Source: Tritrichomonas musculus (taxonomy: Eukaryota > Parabasalia > Tritrichomonadida > Tritrichomonadidae). Taken from it: a stretch of DNA of 64,000 nucleotides. The notes under the pieces are model-generated. The model made no database searches. It saw only the letters and a program-made list of their open reading frames with translations, and was not told where the DNA came from. Position numbers and translations under genes: made by a program. The stretch lies in assembly GCA_039105265.1 (NCBI GenBank), contig JAPFFF010000014.1:1178001-1242000 (forward strand), in the 5' to 3' direction. Positions 50,782 to 60,915 of the stretch are shown here, in pieces (the first letter of the stretch is position 1; each line of letters begins with the position of its first letter).

Positions 50782-53751
50782 ATGGAGCATTTATCTCAAG
50801 ACGGCAAAACAATCGACATAGCCGCCTTCGATCAGCTTGTCTCATGCGTTATAGACCGGTTTGACCCACAGGCTCACGAAGTATTAAATAATTTTCAAGA
50901 ACAACCGGATTCTTGGCTTTTCTCATTACAAATCATTGAAAAATCTCAAAATATCCATTCATTATTTTTCGCTTTAAATAATTTTACAAGAGGAGCTCGA
51001 AAAAGTTGGGGAAATTTGAATGAAGAGCAAAGACAAAATTTTCATGCATTTTTCTTTAATCTCGTAATAAAATGGAGCGCGCTAGAAACGCCAGATTTTC
51101 TTTTGAATGCTGCTGACGTATCTTTAATTGAAATTCTTAAAAACGACTGGCCCGAATATTGGCCGAACTTCATGCATGACTTCCTTACAGAAACCAAAAG
51201 TAATGTTCAGTCATCGATAAATGGACTGAAACTTCTTTCAATGCTTTCAGAAGAGACTCATGAACAGTTTGATGATTTATTAATGCCTGATAGGAAGTCA
51301 GAACTTCTTCGTGCTTTAGAAAACGATTTTAATATTATTTTCACGTATCTTGAAGCAATATTTTCCTCATCACAAAATGAATTAGAAATACAGCAAGCAT
51401 TAATTACATTTTCTCATTATCTTCAATGGATTGAACTTCAAAAAGTAATTTCTTCTAAGATTTGTCAAACAATTGTGTTCAATCTTTTCCCGAATCCCGC
51501 ATATAGATATGGCGTTCTTTGTTGTTATGATGCTATTGCAACGCATTCAATGGCATCAGGAGATCAGGTCATGCGTCAAATATTCGATATATTCGTGCAA
51601 AACATTCAAATGACTCTTCCCGAAGGAGCAGACGATATTACTCAGGTTTTTAATGATCAAAAAATTTATGTAAAGCTTATTCAAACAATTGGAGATTTCT
51701 TAGTTCTTGACCAGAGCAGTCTTTTGCAAGGTATTTTTACGTTAAGTGCAACAGAATCTTTAAAATACTTAGTTCAGCTCACTGAAAGATGCCCCGCTGA
51801 GGCATTCAAAATTGCTGTTGAATACTGGGATAGTCTTTCCCGTCTTTTTTTTCTCGAACAGCATAAAGTTAAACCACCACCAGAACTTATTCAAAAACTT
51901 CAAGATATATTTGTTCATCGAATTTCAACCCCTCCAGAACTTATTGATCTTTTTCCCCAAGACCTTAGTAATGCGCAAGGTCATGAACTTTTCGAATCAA
52001 TTCGTCGAACCCTTGTATGTCTATCAAATTTATCCCGTGATAATATGAGCAAAATAATTGACGGATATTTAAACCAACCAGAAACCGTTTACAACGCCTG
52101 TTTTGCAATTGGTGCTATTTCTGGATCATTCAACAAGGAACAAGAACAAGCTTTTATAACTCATTGCCTAGAAATAATATTTAATTATTTTTCTATTCCG
52201 AACATTCAGCAAGAAGAAAAAATTAATTTACTCGGATGTTATCTTTTTGTATGCTCATTATATCCAAGATTTTTTTCAAGAAATTGGCCACATCAAAAGA
52301 ATTTAACTGATAAAATTCTCGAGATTATTCAAATACCAAATTATCCTATTCAGAAAGTAGCCGTTAATATATTTAAAACGATTTCGACACGTAATCCTAA
52401 ACCTTTAGTAACAATTCATCCCGACCAAACCCAAATAACAATTGCCGAATATATATCAAAACTACCAGATATTGTTAAATTTCTTCCGTTTGACCTGATT
52501 TCAACTTTATATCAAGGATTAGCTATTCTTTGTGGAAATGTCCAGTCTGCAGAACAAAAAGCAAATTTAGTTAATCAACTCTTAATTTTGCCAAATGAAT
52601 CTTGGAACAGCATTTTAGCACAGTTTCAAAGCTCTAATATCAATGAAAATGTACAAAATCAAATCGTTTTCCCACTTGACATTTTTTCTAAAATTATTCA
52701 AATTAAAGAAATTGCGCCATTATTTTATAACCAAGTTTTTAATATCATTGGAAACACAATTGAAATATATAACATTGTATCGCATGCATTAATTACTCAA
52801 GGCAATTCCTGTGGATTTTATGCGCCCATTAAAGAATCGATCTTAAAATTCTACAATTATTTTTTTAGAACTTATAAGCAAAGTGTTGATGTTATTCATA
52901 AATTAGTCGATATGTTAATCGATGACTATTCGAATTCGCCTCCAAAACTTCGATTTTATCAGATTATTGATTGCACTACGACAGTTTTTGAAGTAATTGA
53001 TATTAATGATCCTCAATTTATTAATCATGTTGTTGTAAATATAGTCCAGCCTACTTTTCAGATGATACATGAAAGTTCTGAAGAATATTCAGATATAACA
53101 CATTCATATTTTCTCCTTTTATCTTCTTTAATGACAAAAGTATTTGCATCAAGTCAAATGTATAATCAAGAATTTTACTCTGTGATGGTAGATTGCTTGT
53201 TGTGGGGAATGTCACATCCGAAAAATGATATTTCTACGCTTGCTCTTACATGTGTGAGTGCTTGTGTTCAAAAAATTGCCCAGAATCAAGATGAAAATTT
53301 TAAACGGGTTTTCTATGACAGATTTTATATTCAAATTGTTTTTTGTTTATTTGATGTCATGACAGATAGAAGCCACAAATATTTGTTCACCAATATAACT
53401 CAAACACTGCATCACTTGTTTATGCAAGTTAGTTCTCATCAAGTTTCGTTGAGTTGTTGTGAATCTACAGAAAATTTTTTAGCTGACTCATTAACTCAGA
53501 AATTATCACAAGACTTTCCGCATGTAAACCAACCTTATCTTCTGGAAATGGCAAGGTCACTAATTACAGAATCGCAAAATTACGGGTTTTTTAAGGATTC
53601 GTTGAGGAAATTTTTAATTCTCATTAAAAAGGCAATGCCCTCTGATAGAGATTTATATAAAGAAGAGATAGAAGAAAATAATAAGCAAATCGATGGATAC
53701 AACGGTTTTGAGTTACCACCTGCAAACGATGATGATATTTGCGAATTTTAA
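50782..53751 (+). CDS. XPO1: Exportin-1 (CRM1/XPO1)
   Basis: A 989-residue HEAT-repeat karyopherin that carries leucine-rich NES cargoes out of the nucleus with Ran-GTP. N-terminal importin-beta-like region ~25-110 (FDPQAHEVLNNFQEQPDSWL); CRM1-type SLIEILKNDWPEYWPNFMHD (~112-131). The NES-groove region is clear: LYPRFFSRNWPHQKNLTDKI (~493-512), then PIQKVAVNIFKTIS at 522-535 (human GVQDMACDTFIKIA). The CRM1 C-terminal domain has FYDRFYIQIVFCLFDVMTDR (~847-866), FPHVNQPYLLEMARSLITES, FFKDSLRKFLILIKKAM and an acidic end. The family is ~1070 residues, so loops are shorter here. Human Cys528, the leptomycin B target, is Val528 in this protein (codon GTT at 52363). Start supported by the promoter motifs. 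Confidence 0.95.
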   Translation: MEHLSQDGKTIDIAAFDQLVSCVIDRFDPQAHEVLNNFQEQPDSWLFSLQIIEKSQNIHSLFFALNNFTRGARKSWGNLNEEQRQNFHAFFFNLVIKWSALETPDFLLNAADVSLIEILKNDWPEYWPNFMHDFLTETKSNVQSSINGLKLLSMLSEETHEQFDDLLMPDRKSELLRALENDFNIIFTYLEAIFSSSQNELEIQQALITFSHYLQWIELQKVISSKICQTIVFNLFPNPAYRYGVLCCYDAIATHSMASGDQVMRQIFDIFVQNIQMTLPEGADDITQVFNDQKIYVKLIQTIGDFLVLDQSSLLQGIFTLSATESLKYLVQLTERCPAEAFKIAVEYWDSLSRLFFLEQHKVKPPPELIQKLQDIFVHRISTPPELIDLFPQDLSNAQGHELFESIRRTLVCLSNLSRDNMSKIIDGYLNQPETVYNACFAIGAISGSFNKEQEQAFITHCLEIIFNYFSIPNIQQEEKINLLGCYLFVCSLYPRFFSRNWPHQKNLTDKILEIIQIPNYPIQKVAVNIFKTISTRNPKPLVTIHPDQTQITIAEYISKLPDIVKFLPFDLISTLYQGLAILCGNVQSAEQKANLVNQLLILPNESWNSILAQFQSSNINENVQNQIVFPLDIFSKIIQIKEIAPLFYNQVFNIIGNTIEIYNIVSHALITQGNSCGFYAPIKESILKFYNYFFRTYKQSVDVIHKLVDMLIDDYSNSPPKLRFYQIIDCTTTVFEVIDINDPQFINHVVVNIVQPTFQMIHESSEEYSDITHSYFLLLSSLMTKVFASSQMYNQEFYSVMVDCLLWGMSHPKNDISTLALTCVSACVQKIAQNQDENFKRVFYDRFYIQIVFCLFDVMTDRSHKYLFTNITQTLHHLFMQVSSHQVSLSCCESTENFLADSLTQKLSQDFPHVNQPYLLEMARSLITESQNYGFFKDSLRKFLILIKKAMPSDRDLYKEEIEENNKQIDGYNGFELPPANDDDICEF

Positions 53752-54572
53752 TATGATTTTTTGTATTATTTATTATTTATTATTAATTTTATATTTGTGT
53801 CAGAATAAGCGTTATATATATTCTGCGCACAGATTGTATTCCATATGTTAATTGAATATTTTTGTTAATTAAATAGCTTTTGTGCAAACAAATGATTTCT
53901 TTTTTTTTTTTTTACTTTTTTATCATCTCTTTTTTTATGAGAACTCATTGAAAATATTGATAATTATCCAAATAACTGACTATTGAATAAGCTATAAGTC
54001 TATTCTATTTCAATCGTTTATATTGTAATTAATCAATTAATTTAGAAATCTAGGGATTTTTATAAAATTTAAAAAATTTTATAAATTTTCATTTTTTCAA
54101 TTTCCATCAAAAAATTTCAATTGCAATTGTAATATCTCATTATTCCAAGTAATAGCAAAAGTAGATTTCCAAATAAAGATATTGGCAAAACCAATCAATC
54201 CAATATGAAATCAAAATAAATCCAAATCTCCAAGCGAAAAAACTGAATCAAATAGAGCAATCAGTTTGGAAATGTTTTACAAAAAAAAAAATTCCAATTG
54301 AAAGTTGAAAAATTATTAAATTCTGAGACAACAGAATAATTGAATGGTTATAATTTATCGTTATTTATCAAAAATCAATTTATCTCAATCTATAAGTAAG
54401 AAAAACATAAAATTATTTAACATATTAATTACATATAAATTGATACAAGCGATTTAAATAAGGAATATTTATTTATGAAAAAATTAGAATTGAATATATA
54501 AATAAATTTCTATTCCTATCAAATTTAAATTACTCATTTCACTTAAAAAGAGGATATTAAATTTTTAATTAA
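53752..54572. other. Intergenic, AT-rich
   Basis: No gene seen. It has a T run near 53900 and an initiator-like TCATTT with A at 54536, 37 nt before the next gene's ATG. Confidence 0.55.
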
Positions 54573-55223
54573 ATGCAAGATATGCAACCAAACATGCTTC
54601 CCAGGCGTTTTTCTATGCCTGAGGATTCAAACCGTGCCATTGAAAATCAGCCTTTTCCAGATTCCTTGATAGATAGTGATTTCCATTCACGCGAAAGACG
54701 TAACGATGAAGATGGAGTTGTTATTCCCTATACTGGTGAACCTTTTAATGGAATTATTGCCTTCCTTTCGCGCTCTTGCCACGACAATCCAGCAAAGCAA
54801 GGACTTGTTGCCATTACTGGCAATTCATTTAACCAAGGTTACGTTCGTATACTTCCTCATATTTTAGATCCAAGATGGAAAGGTACATGGAATTCTTTAA
54901 ATGAAGCCGGTTCATATATCCAAGTCGACTTCCTTGAACATAAAATAAACTTAACCGGTTACACAATTAGAACATATGATGCTGATCCAGACTGGAGACA
55001 TCTCCGCGCATGGGTTGTTGAAGGTTCCAATGGAAGTGGCTGGAAAGAAATCCACCGTGTTAGGTTTGGTGGTCAATTAAATGGCCCTAATAAAGTCGCT
55101 ACTTTTTCATGTCCAAATACGAATTTTTACCAGATTATTCGAATTAAGATGACATCACAAAATTACTATGGAGATTGGTTCTTCTACATTTCAGGTCTTG
55201 AATTTTTCGGAATTCTTGATTAA
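54573..55223 (+). CDS. F5/8 type C (discoidin) domain protein
   Basis: A 216-residue protein. The first ~55 residues are variable and charged. Residues ~58-214 form a discoidin-type jelly-roll: FNGIIAFLSRSCHDNPAKQG, then VRILPHILDPRWKGTWNSLN, SYIQVDFLEHKINLTGYTIR, ADPDWRHLRAWVVEGSNGSG, WKEIHRVRF, and FYQIIRIKMTSQNYYGDWFFY ending in the typical I-S-G-L-E-F-F-G. Secreted members of this superfamily bind sugars or lipids, but here there is no signal peptide, so the protein is probably intracellular. Trichomonads have many such F5/8C proteins, some joined to BTB domains; this one has no second domain. Ligand unknown. Ends with TAAA. Confidence 0.9.
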   Translation: MQDMQPNMLPRRFSMPEDSNRAIENQPFPDSLIDSDFHSRERRNDEDGVVIPYTGEPFNGIIAFLSRSCHDNPAKQGLVAITGNSFNQGYVRILPHILDPRWKGTWNSLNEAGSYIQVDFLEHKINLTGYTIRTYDADPDWRHLRAWVVEGSNGSGWKEIHRVRFGGQLNGPNKVATFSCPNTNFYQIIRIKMTSQNYYGDWFFYISGLEFFGILD

Positions 55224-55331
55224 ACTCAGCTCTATTTTATAAATTTTTTGCGATTTTCTATTATTTTTTGATTAGATTTTTAGGTAATTATCAACATGTG
55301 TTTATAAAACAAAAAAAAAACAATAATAAAC

Positions 55332-57740
55332 TTATTTCCCGTTCAAAATAGTTTGAACGATCTTATTCTCATATTTGAATTTTGGTTGTTTTATAATCGA
55401 TTGGGTCAAAGCATTTGCATCAACATGATTGAACATTGAAGCGATCAAAACAATATTTTTTGGTTTATATGTTTCACTAGATGGGAGCTCTAAGAGAGAT
55501 TTTTTGACAATGAGTAAAAGAATTAATTTTGCAGGAATTGTCAACTTATTGATTGGAATTGAATCAATTCTATTTTTAAATTCTTGGCTTTTTGAGATTT
55601 TCTTTGCAAATTCAGAACATGCAATATTGCGAAACAGTCTCCATGCTTCCCTTGAAATTTTATTATTATCAGATGTCATTTTATCTACTAAAATTTGAAC
55701 AAAAAAGTTCTCAAAAACTTCATATGTTGATACTTTCAAATAACCTTGTAAAATGTAAAATAATTCAATTAATATAGAATGGCTCAAATCATGATATTCA
55801 AAAATAGTCATGACTGAGTTGATGAAAATATCTTTCATTGTTTTATAACCTTTGCAATCAATTTTCCGGGTGAAAAACGAAAAAATCGAAGTAGCCAAAG
55901 GAGCTGCAATCTTTGAATTGATTGAAGCAAGTTGGTTAACTGCACCAAGCATAGACATCACAGCATCTGGGCTAACATCAACTTTTTCATTATTTTTGAA
56001 TTTAAGGATATAAGACAAAAGATAGCAGACTTTTGTAAATGATTGGTATTTCTTTTGATGTTGATTGATTTCGCCACATGCAACAATTAAACGATAATTT
56101 TTAATATATGAAGTTGAATTTTCAATGAATCTTCGTACAAATTGAGGTACAGAAGGTGGGCTGCCTGATCTTTCAAATATATGAGCAGCTATGTAACCAA
56201 ATTCTTTGCTATCTAAACTTCCAAGATAACTTAAGAAGGATTCAAATTTGTTTGCAAATTCAATTGGAAAATATTCTATAAGAAGGTGTATAGCATTTGT
56301 ATCTGTATGTATTAAGTCTGATTCAATTTGGCTAAAATTATTATTTAAAAAATCAGAACAACTTTTTTTGATATCGCTTGCTTGTTTGTTAATTAAATCA
56401 ATGAGTTTTTTCGAATTTTCACGAGAATAAAATAACCTTAAAACATATAATGTTTGAATTCCATAAAGAAAAATTAATAAATTTTTGAAAGATTGCTCTA
56501 AATTCAAATTCGTCAATTCAAAGGGGAAAATATTGCAATACACTAAACCATAGTTGCAATATAATTCAGCAACCTTAGCCACTGGGGAAATACGTGGATC
56601 AACAGATAAAAGAGGAATCATTTGGGATGGGAACAGGTTAACTGCAGTGCAAACGAAATGAAAGAGCGTGTATTCATATCCAGCAGGTGTTTCTTCCAAG
56701 AAGCATCGTAAACTATATTGAAATCCGACAGTAATTTGCTTGGGAACTTTATAGGAAGGGAAATTTTCATTTGGAGGAATATTTGGAAATTTTGAATATT
56801 TTTGAAGCTCACTAATTGACACGAGATCAGTCATATATAAACCGTTTTCAAAACTGTCAAGAGATAAATTGTCAGAAGCAATTAGTTTTGAGTTTGAAAA
56901 ATATCTAATATGCTTTTGTTTATGGGACCGCGAGGCCGATTTTTTATCAAATAAGAAAGGAAAACTAGATTTTAAAAAGTAGCGTTTTTCGCCAAATAAT
57001 TCAGGCTTTTTGTTTCCGATAATTTGTTTAAAAAAGTCTGGGTTGAAAGAATTCGATCTTTTTTTGGATTTTGGTATTGGTTTAAGTTCTGATTTAGCAA
57101 ACTTTAATCCGTGAGTAATTAAAGATGAAGGTTGATAATCTGTTAATGGAAGACCATATTGAACTAAATCTGATGAGTCATTAATCTCACACTCGGTATT
57201 AGTTGACCATAGTTGTAGTGCATTTTTATATAATACATAATCAGGATAAAGATTCGGATTTGGCTCCATTGGAATAAGGGCACTACCCCAACGTTTTTCA
57301 TCTTTAATATATTCTGATATTGGTATTTGAGTGTTCCTAAGCCCTTGAACTGTTTGATCAATAATTGAGTCGCCACTTAAAATATGATTAAATAAATCAA
57401 GACTTGCTGATGCAATTGGGGGATCCTTTTTTGGATTAACATTTCTCATTGATGGCGTTGGGATGAAGTGATCTGCTGGAATGTAAACAGAAAGTGAAAC
57501 TGGAACGGGATATATAATGCCTGTCTTTGTCATCTCTTTCCACATTTTACACATCTTAGAATATTCTTCACGCTCATAGCATTCTGCTTCAGAAACAACT
57601 TGTTTATCTTCGCTTTCAACTTGTAGAGGTCCAGTTGGCATTGGAGGAAATGTTGGAAAATATAAATTCTCTTGCTCAAGTCGCTGGAAATTTTGATCAA
57701 ACATTTCTCCAGAGGGTGAAGCATAAGAAATTCTTTGCAT
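55332..57740 (-). CDS. Unrecognised 802-residue protein
   Basis: A single 802-codon frame. The first ~140 residues are Pro-rich and poorly ordered (FPTFPPMPTGPLQVESEDKQ). Residues ~215-270 carry basic clusters (PIPKSKKRSNSF; SRSHKQKH) that could be nuclear-localisation or phospho-regulated sites. From ~330 to the end the protein is mostly alpha-helical with recurring hydrophobic helix pairs, like a HEAT/ARM-type solenoid (VSPDAVMSMLGAVNQLASIN; HSILIELFYILQGYLKVSTY). No catalytic motif, signal peptide or clear membrane span. I cannot name a family. An initiator-like TCATTG has its A at 57776, 36 nt before the ATG, which supports the chosen start. It converges with the discoidin gene, 108 bp apart. 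Confidence 0.7.
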   Translation of the reverse strand: MQRISYASPSGEMFDQNFQRLEQENLYFPTFPPMPTGPLQVESEDKQVVSEAECYEREEYSKMCKMWKEMTKTGIIYPVPVSLSVYIPADHFIPTPSMRNVNPKKDPPIASASLDLFNHILSGDSIIDQTVQGLRNTQIPISEYIKDEKRWGSALIPMEPNPNLYPDYVLYKNALQLWSTNTECEINDSSDLVQYGLPLTDYQPSSLITHGLKFAKSELKPIPKSKKRSNSFNPDFFKQIIGNKKPELFGEKRYFLKSSFPFLFDKKSASRSHKQKHIRYFSNSKLIASDNLSLDSFENGLYMTDLVSISELQKYSKFPNIPPNENFPSYKVPKQITVGFQYSLRCFLEETPAGYEYTLFHFVCTAVNLFPSQMIPLLSVDPRISPVAKVAELYCNYGLVYCNIFPFELTNLNLEQSFKNLLIFLYGIQTLYVLRLFYSRENSKKLIDLINKQASDIKKSCSDFLNNNFSQIESDLIHTDTNAIHLLIEYFPIEFANKFESFLSYLGSLDSKEFGYIAAHIFERSGSPPSVPQFVRRFIENSTSYIKNYRLIVACGEINQHQKKYQSFTKVCYLLSYILKFKNNEKVDVSPDAVMSMLGAVNQLASINSKIAAPLATSIFSFFTRKIDCKGYKTMKDIFINSVMTIFEYHDLSHSILIELFYILQGYLKVSTYEVFENFFVQILVDKMTSDNNKISREAWRLFRNIACSEFAKKISKSQEFKNRIDSIPINKLTIPAKLILLLIVKKSLLELPSSETYKPKNIVLIASMFNHVDANALTQSIIKQPKFKYENKIVQTILNGK

Positions 57741-58392
57741 ATTAAAATATATTTAAAGACCAAATAAGTTAACAATGATTTTTTATTGAAATTCATATAA
57801 AGAGGTTGTCTTTTTGGTGAAATATTCTTTTATTTTGATTTTCTACTTGAATATTCATGATATTCTCAGATTTATAAATAAAAAATGAATTAAATATTAA
57901 TATTTTTGATGTAAAAAAGTGTATTTCCTTTCAAAAATTAAAGAAATTTTATCTTCTCGATTGTTGATTCATATAAACGACTGTAAAAACAATTCAAAAA
58001 AAAATGATCATATTTAATACTTTTAGGCATATAAATGTATTAAATGCTTTATCTTAATAAATAACATAGATAAAAATGAATATATATTTTTGAATAAAAA
58101 AAATATCATGGTTTTATTCAAAAATATATATATTCAAAATTTTGAAAGATTTGTTAATTATTTTTTTTCCTCATATCTTTTATTTGTTCCATTTAAAACT
58201 TTAAATAGCAATTATTTAATTTAGTTTGCAATTAATTAAAAAGACTCTTTTCTTTTTGTTATTAAACTGTATATAAAAAAAAGAATTTTTTACATTATTG
58301 AAACCATTCAAAAAGTGGTTATGTTACTCATTCAATTTTCAAAAAAAGAATTGGGTGAATCATAAGTACCCAGTAATGAAATTTATTTCGCT
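57741..58392. other. Intergenic, AT-rich
   Basis: Promoter side of the 802-residue gene, up to the left end of the MULE. The words ATATATTTTTGAATAAAA and TTTTATTCAAAAATATATAT (58081 to 58133) form an inverted repeat with a ~15-nt loop. No gene seen. Confidence 0.5.
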
Positions 58393-58420
58393 GTAACGGT
58401 CACCTAGGCTTTTGTGTCCA
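58393..58420 (+). repeat. Left terminal inverted repeat of the MULE
   Basis: It pairs with 60891..60915. The shared core is TAGGCTTTTGTRTCCA, with three extra bases (ACC) in this copy. Confidence 0.6.
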
Positions 58421-58507
58421 AACGAGTTTGTATTCAAAAAGTATCCAATGGATACTCATTTTTGTTCGTTATTTTTTGAGAGAATTTGAGGATCCAAAAT
58501 CGCCAAA

Positions 58508-59167
58508 ATGGACACTTTAATTCAATCTTGGATACATCTTAGATCACTATGTAGAACAAAGTATAAAATGCCTTCGACTACGAACAGCCTCGAGGCCACA
58601 CATGGTCATTTGAATAGAAAAGTGCCTCGAAATAATCAATTTTTCACATCACTTTTCAGAATTCATAGTGATCTCACAAAAAAGTATACAAATTTTAACG
58701 ATAGAATTAAGCACAATTATAATCACTTACAAACAAAAACAATGAATAAAATGTTAACAACAGATAAATCTGAAATGAAAAAGATGATTTTGTTTTACGA
58801 TACCAATGAAAACAACTGCCAATGTAATGAAAATAAGCTTGAAAGTGAAATATATGGAGTAAATATACCTTGCAGACATAGATTGTCATTAGGCGTTCAA
58901 TTTCCACGAATTCAATTTAACAATATTGATTTAGAATTCCAATATGATCAATTAATAATTAAGGAAGAATTTGTTAAAGCAGAAGGAGAGACTCAGGACG
59001 ATAACGACCAATTAAGTTTTGAAAAAAAGTGTGCTGTTCTTCAAATTAAACAATTCAGTCGATACAAAAAAGAAAAACAAATAAAAGAGTATGTTGATTC
59101 CAAAATTAAAAGGATTGAAGATAGAGATGGATTTTACATTCAAAACCAAGAAGTTTCATTCAGTTAG
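58508..59167 (+). pseudogene. MULE transposase, C-terminal part
   Basis: A 219-codon frame whose first recognisable block is PSTTNSLEATHGHLNRKVPR, followed by NNQFFTSLFRIHSDL. This matches the segment after the DDE core in MULE transposases, where the TTN-x-x-E-x-x-H/N block recurs. A SWIM-type zinc-binding motif follows: C-Q-C at ~119-121 and C-R-H-R-L at ~138. The C-terminus is Lys/Glu-rich. The DDE catalytic residues lie before this segment in the family and are missing, and the frame starts only ~90 bp inside the left inverted repeat, so the 5' part was deleted. The Met at 58508 is probably not the original start. Confidence 0.65.
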
Positions 59168-60890
59168 TCGAAAAGGGTATAATCTATTTCAGAGAGTTAA
59201 AACAACAGAATAACAAACAAGATAATAAATAAATTTTTTATTTTTTATTAATTTTATTTATTTTTCTTTTTATAATTTCAATTATTATTTTGAATACATT
59301 TTAATCGTCATGGTCTCACGTTTAAAAATTATAAAAACAAATCTTGGTTCAGCTTTACCAGAACTATATGCAATGGTAACTATATGCCATGTTGATGATA
59401 CATTATTGCAATGGTAACTCACAACAATCATTTTTTTTCCTCAATCAAAAATAATACATATCAGAATAGAATTTACAGAGAATACAATGCGCAGGACATA
59501 TAAATTTAATCAAAGACTTCTGATTTAATAAATAGCTGATATTAATTTAATGCTGGTGCCAGAAATCAGATGGTGATATCCTTTTAATATAAATTATTAG
59601 TAATTTGCATAGCATATACCTACAAATATGATTCTCTCATGTAATTAAGTATGTTATTCGTTTATTTTTTTTAATAAAACAAAATCCATAATGCATTTTA
59701 TTTCTTTTTATTCTCTTTATTTTACGCTTTTAACTTTTTGAAAGGTTTTTCTCGGGAAAGTGCAAGTAAATTTGATAGACAAACTTTTTCAGAATAAAAT
59801 CTCGGAAAAGTGCAAGTAAAAATGTCTATCAATTTTTTACCAGACCATTTCTTTAATGATATTATTATTATTCTTGTCAGATATTCTATTGATAATATTT
59901 GAGATGCAATTTGCTACGATATCATATGTTTGGATGATATCAATTTAAGTGATTCCAAAAAAATTCATTTTTTTTATGGAATAATAATAGGCCTTATTTT
60001 TTTTACATCACAAATACTATAAACGTCTTTTTAACGTATTTTTTCATAAAATAACGATTTTTTGATTTGTAGTATCAATGAAACTTTTTGAATACGAATA
60101 AATTTTTTTTTATTTTATGAAGAATCAAAAATAATATTATTTAATTTGAAAAACATTTTACTATTTTATCTTTTTATTTTTATATTATTTAAAACATTTT
60201 TAATATAAAAAAATAATTGTAGATCAAGATAAAAATAAAAAACTAATATCGAGAAAATAACGTATTTACAATTGTAATTACAATTGTAATTTTTAAACGG
60301 ACAAGTTGTATACAATTGTAAATACAAAAACCAAGGCTTAAATAATAATCATAATATGAAAATTTAATATTAATTATGTTATTTGTTGGGTTTAGAATAA
60401 AGTTATAAATGTAATATTATAATATCAAAAAAAATTGAAATTGAATTTATATCAGCTTTTTCAGAGGAAAATTTTCCTTAAAGTTTGAATCAGATATTGA
60501 AAATGAATCAAGAAATCAAAATTTTTAATGAAAAAAATTAATATTTATTATTTATTATTATAAATTAAATGAATAATTAAAGAAAAATAATCGGGTAATA
60601 CTTAAACACTTCACTTGAATGGTGGGTAATTACCCTACCCGAAAAAAACGGGCCGGGTCCATTTTTTCAGGTTACCATTAGAAGGTATAATAGTAAGTGT
60701 TTAAGACATTTATTATTGCTTTTTTTCTGATATTAATGAGTTTATTAAAGTAAAAATAAAGTATCCAATAAAATATTATTTGGATACTTCAACACAAATC
60801 TTTGAATAAAATACTAAATAAAAAAGCAGTTTTATGTCCACAAAAAGTGACAGCTTTTTACCAAAAGTCGAAAATGGACACTCAGTTCAC
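59168..60890. other. Non-coding interior of the MULE
   Basis: AT-rich. It contains two 21-bp direct repeats (TCTCGGRAAAGTGCAAGTAAA at 59750 and 59800) with an inverted TTGATAGACA/TGTCTATCAA pair (59772..59781, 59823..59832); a CACATCACAAAT-like sequence at 60004..60039; a perfect 15-bp inverted repeat at 60262..60276 and 60311..60325; and a 12-bp palindrome GGGTAATTACCC near 60625 next to ACCCGAAAAA. No gene is supported. Confidence 0.5.
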
Positions 60891-60915
60891 TGGATACAAA
60901 AGCCTAGACGGTCAC
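60891..60915 (-). repeat. Right terminal inverted repeat of the MULE
   Basis: On the minus strand it reads GTGACCGTC followed by TAGGCTTTTGTATCCA. Partner of 58393..58420. Confidence 0.6.

Larger units (their letters stand above)
58393..60915. mobile_element. MULE-type DNA transposon, internally deleted
   Basis: About 2.5 kb bounded by imperfect inverted repeats. The left end reads GTAACGGTCACC-TAGGCTTTTGTGTCCA; the right end, read on the minus strand, is GTGACCGTC-TAGGCTTTTGTATCCA. Inside is the C-terminal part of a MULE transposase with a SWIM-like zinc finger. The N-terminal and DDE catalytic regions are absent, so it cannot move by itself. The remaining ~1.7 kb is AT-rich and non-coding. 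No clear 8-11-bp target duplication was seen. Confidence 0.6.
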
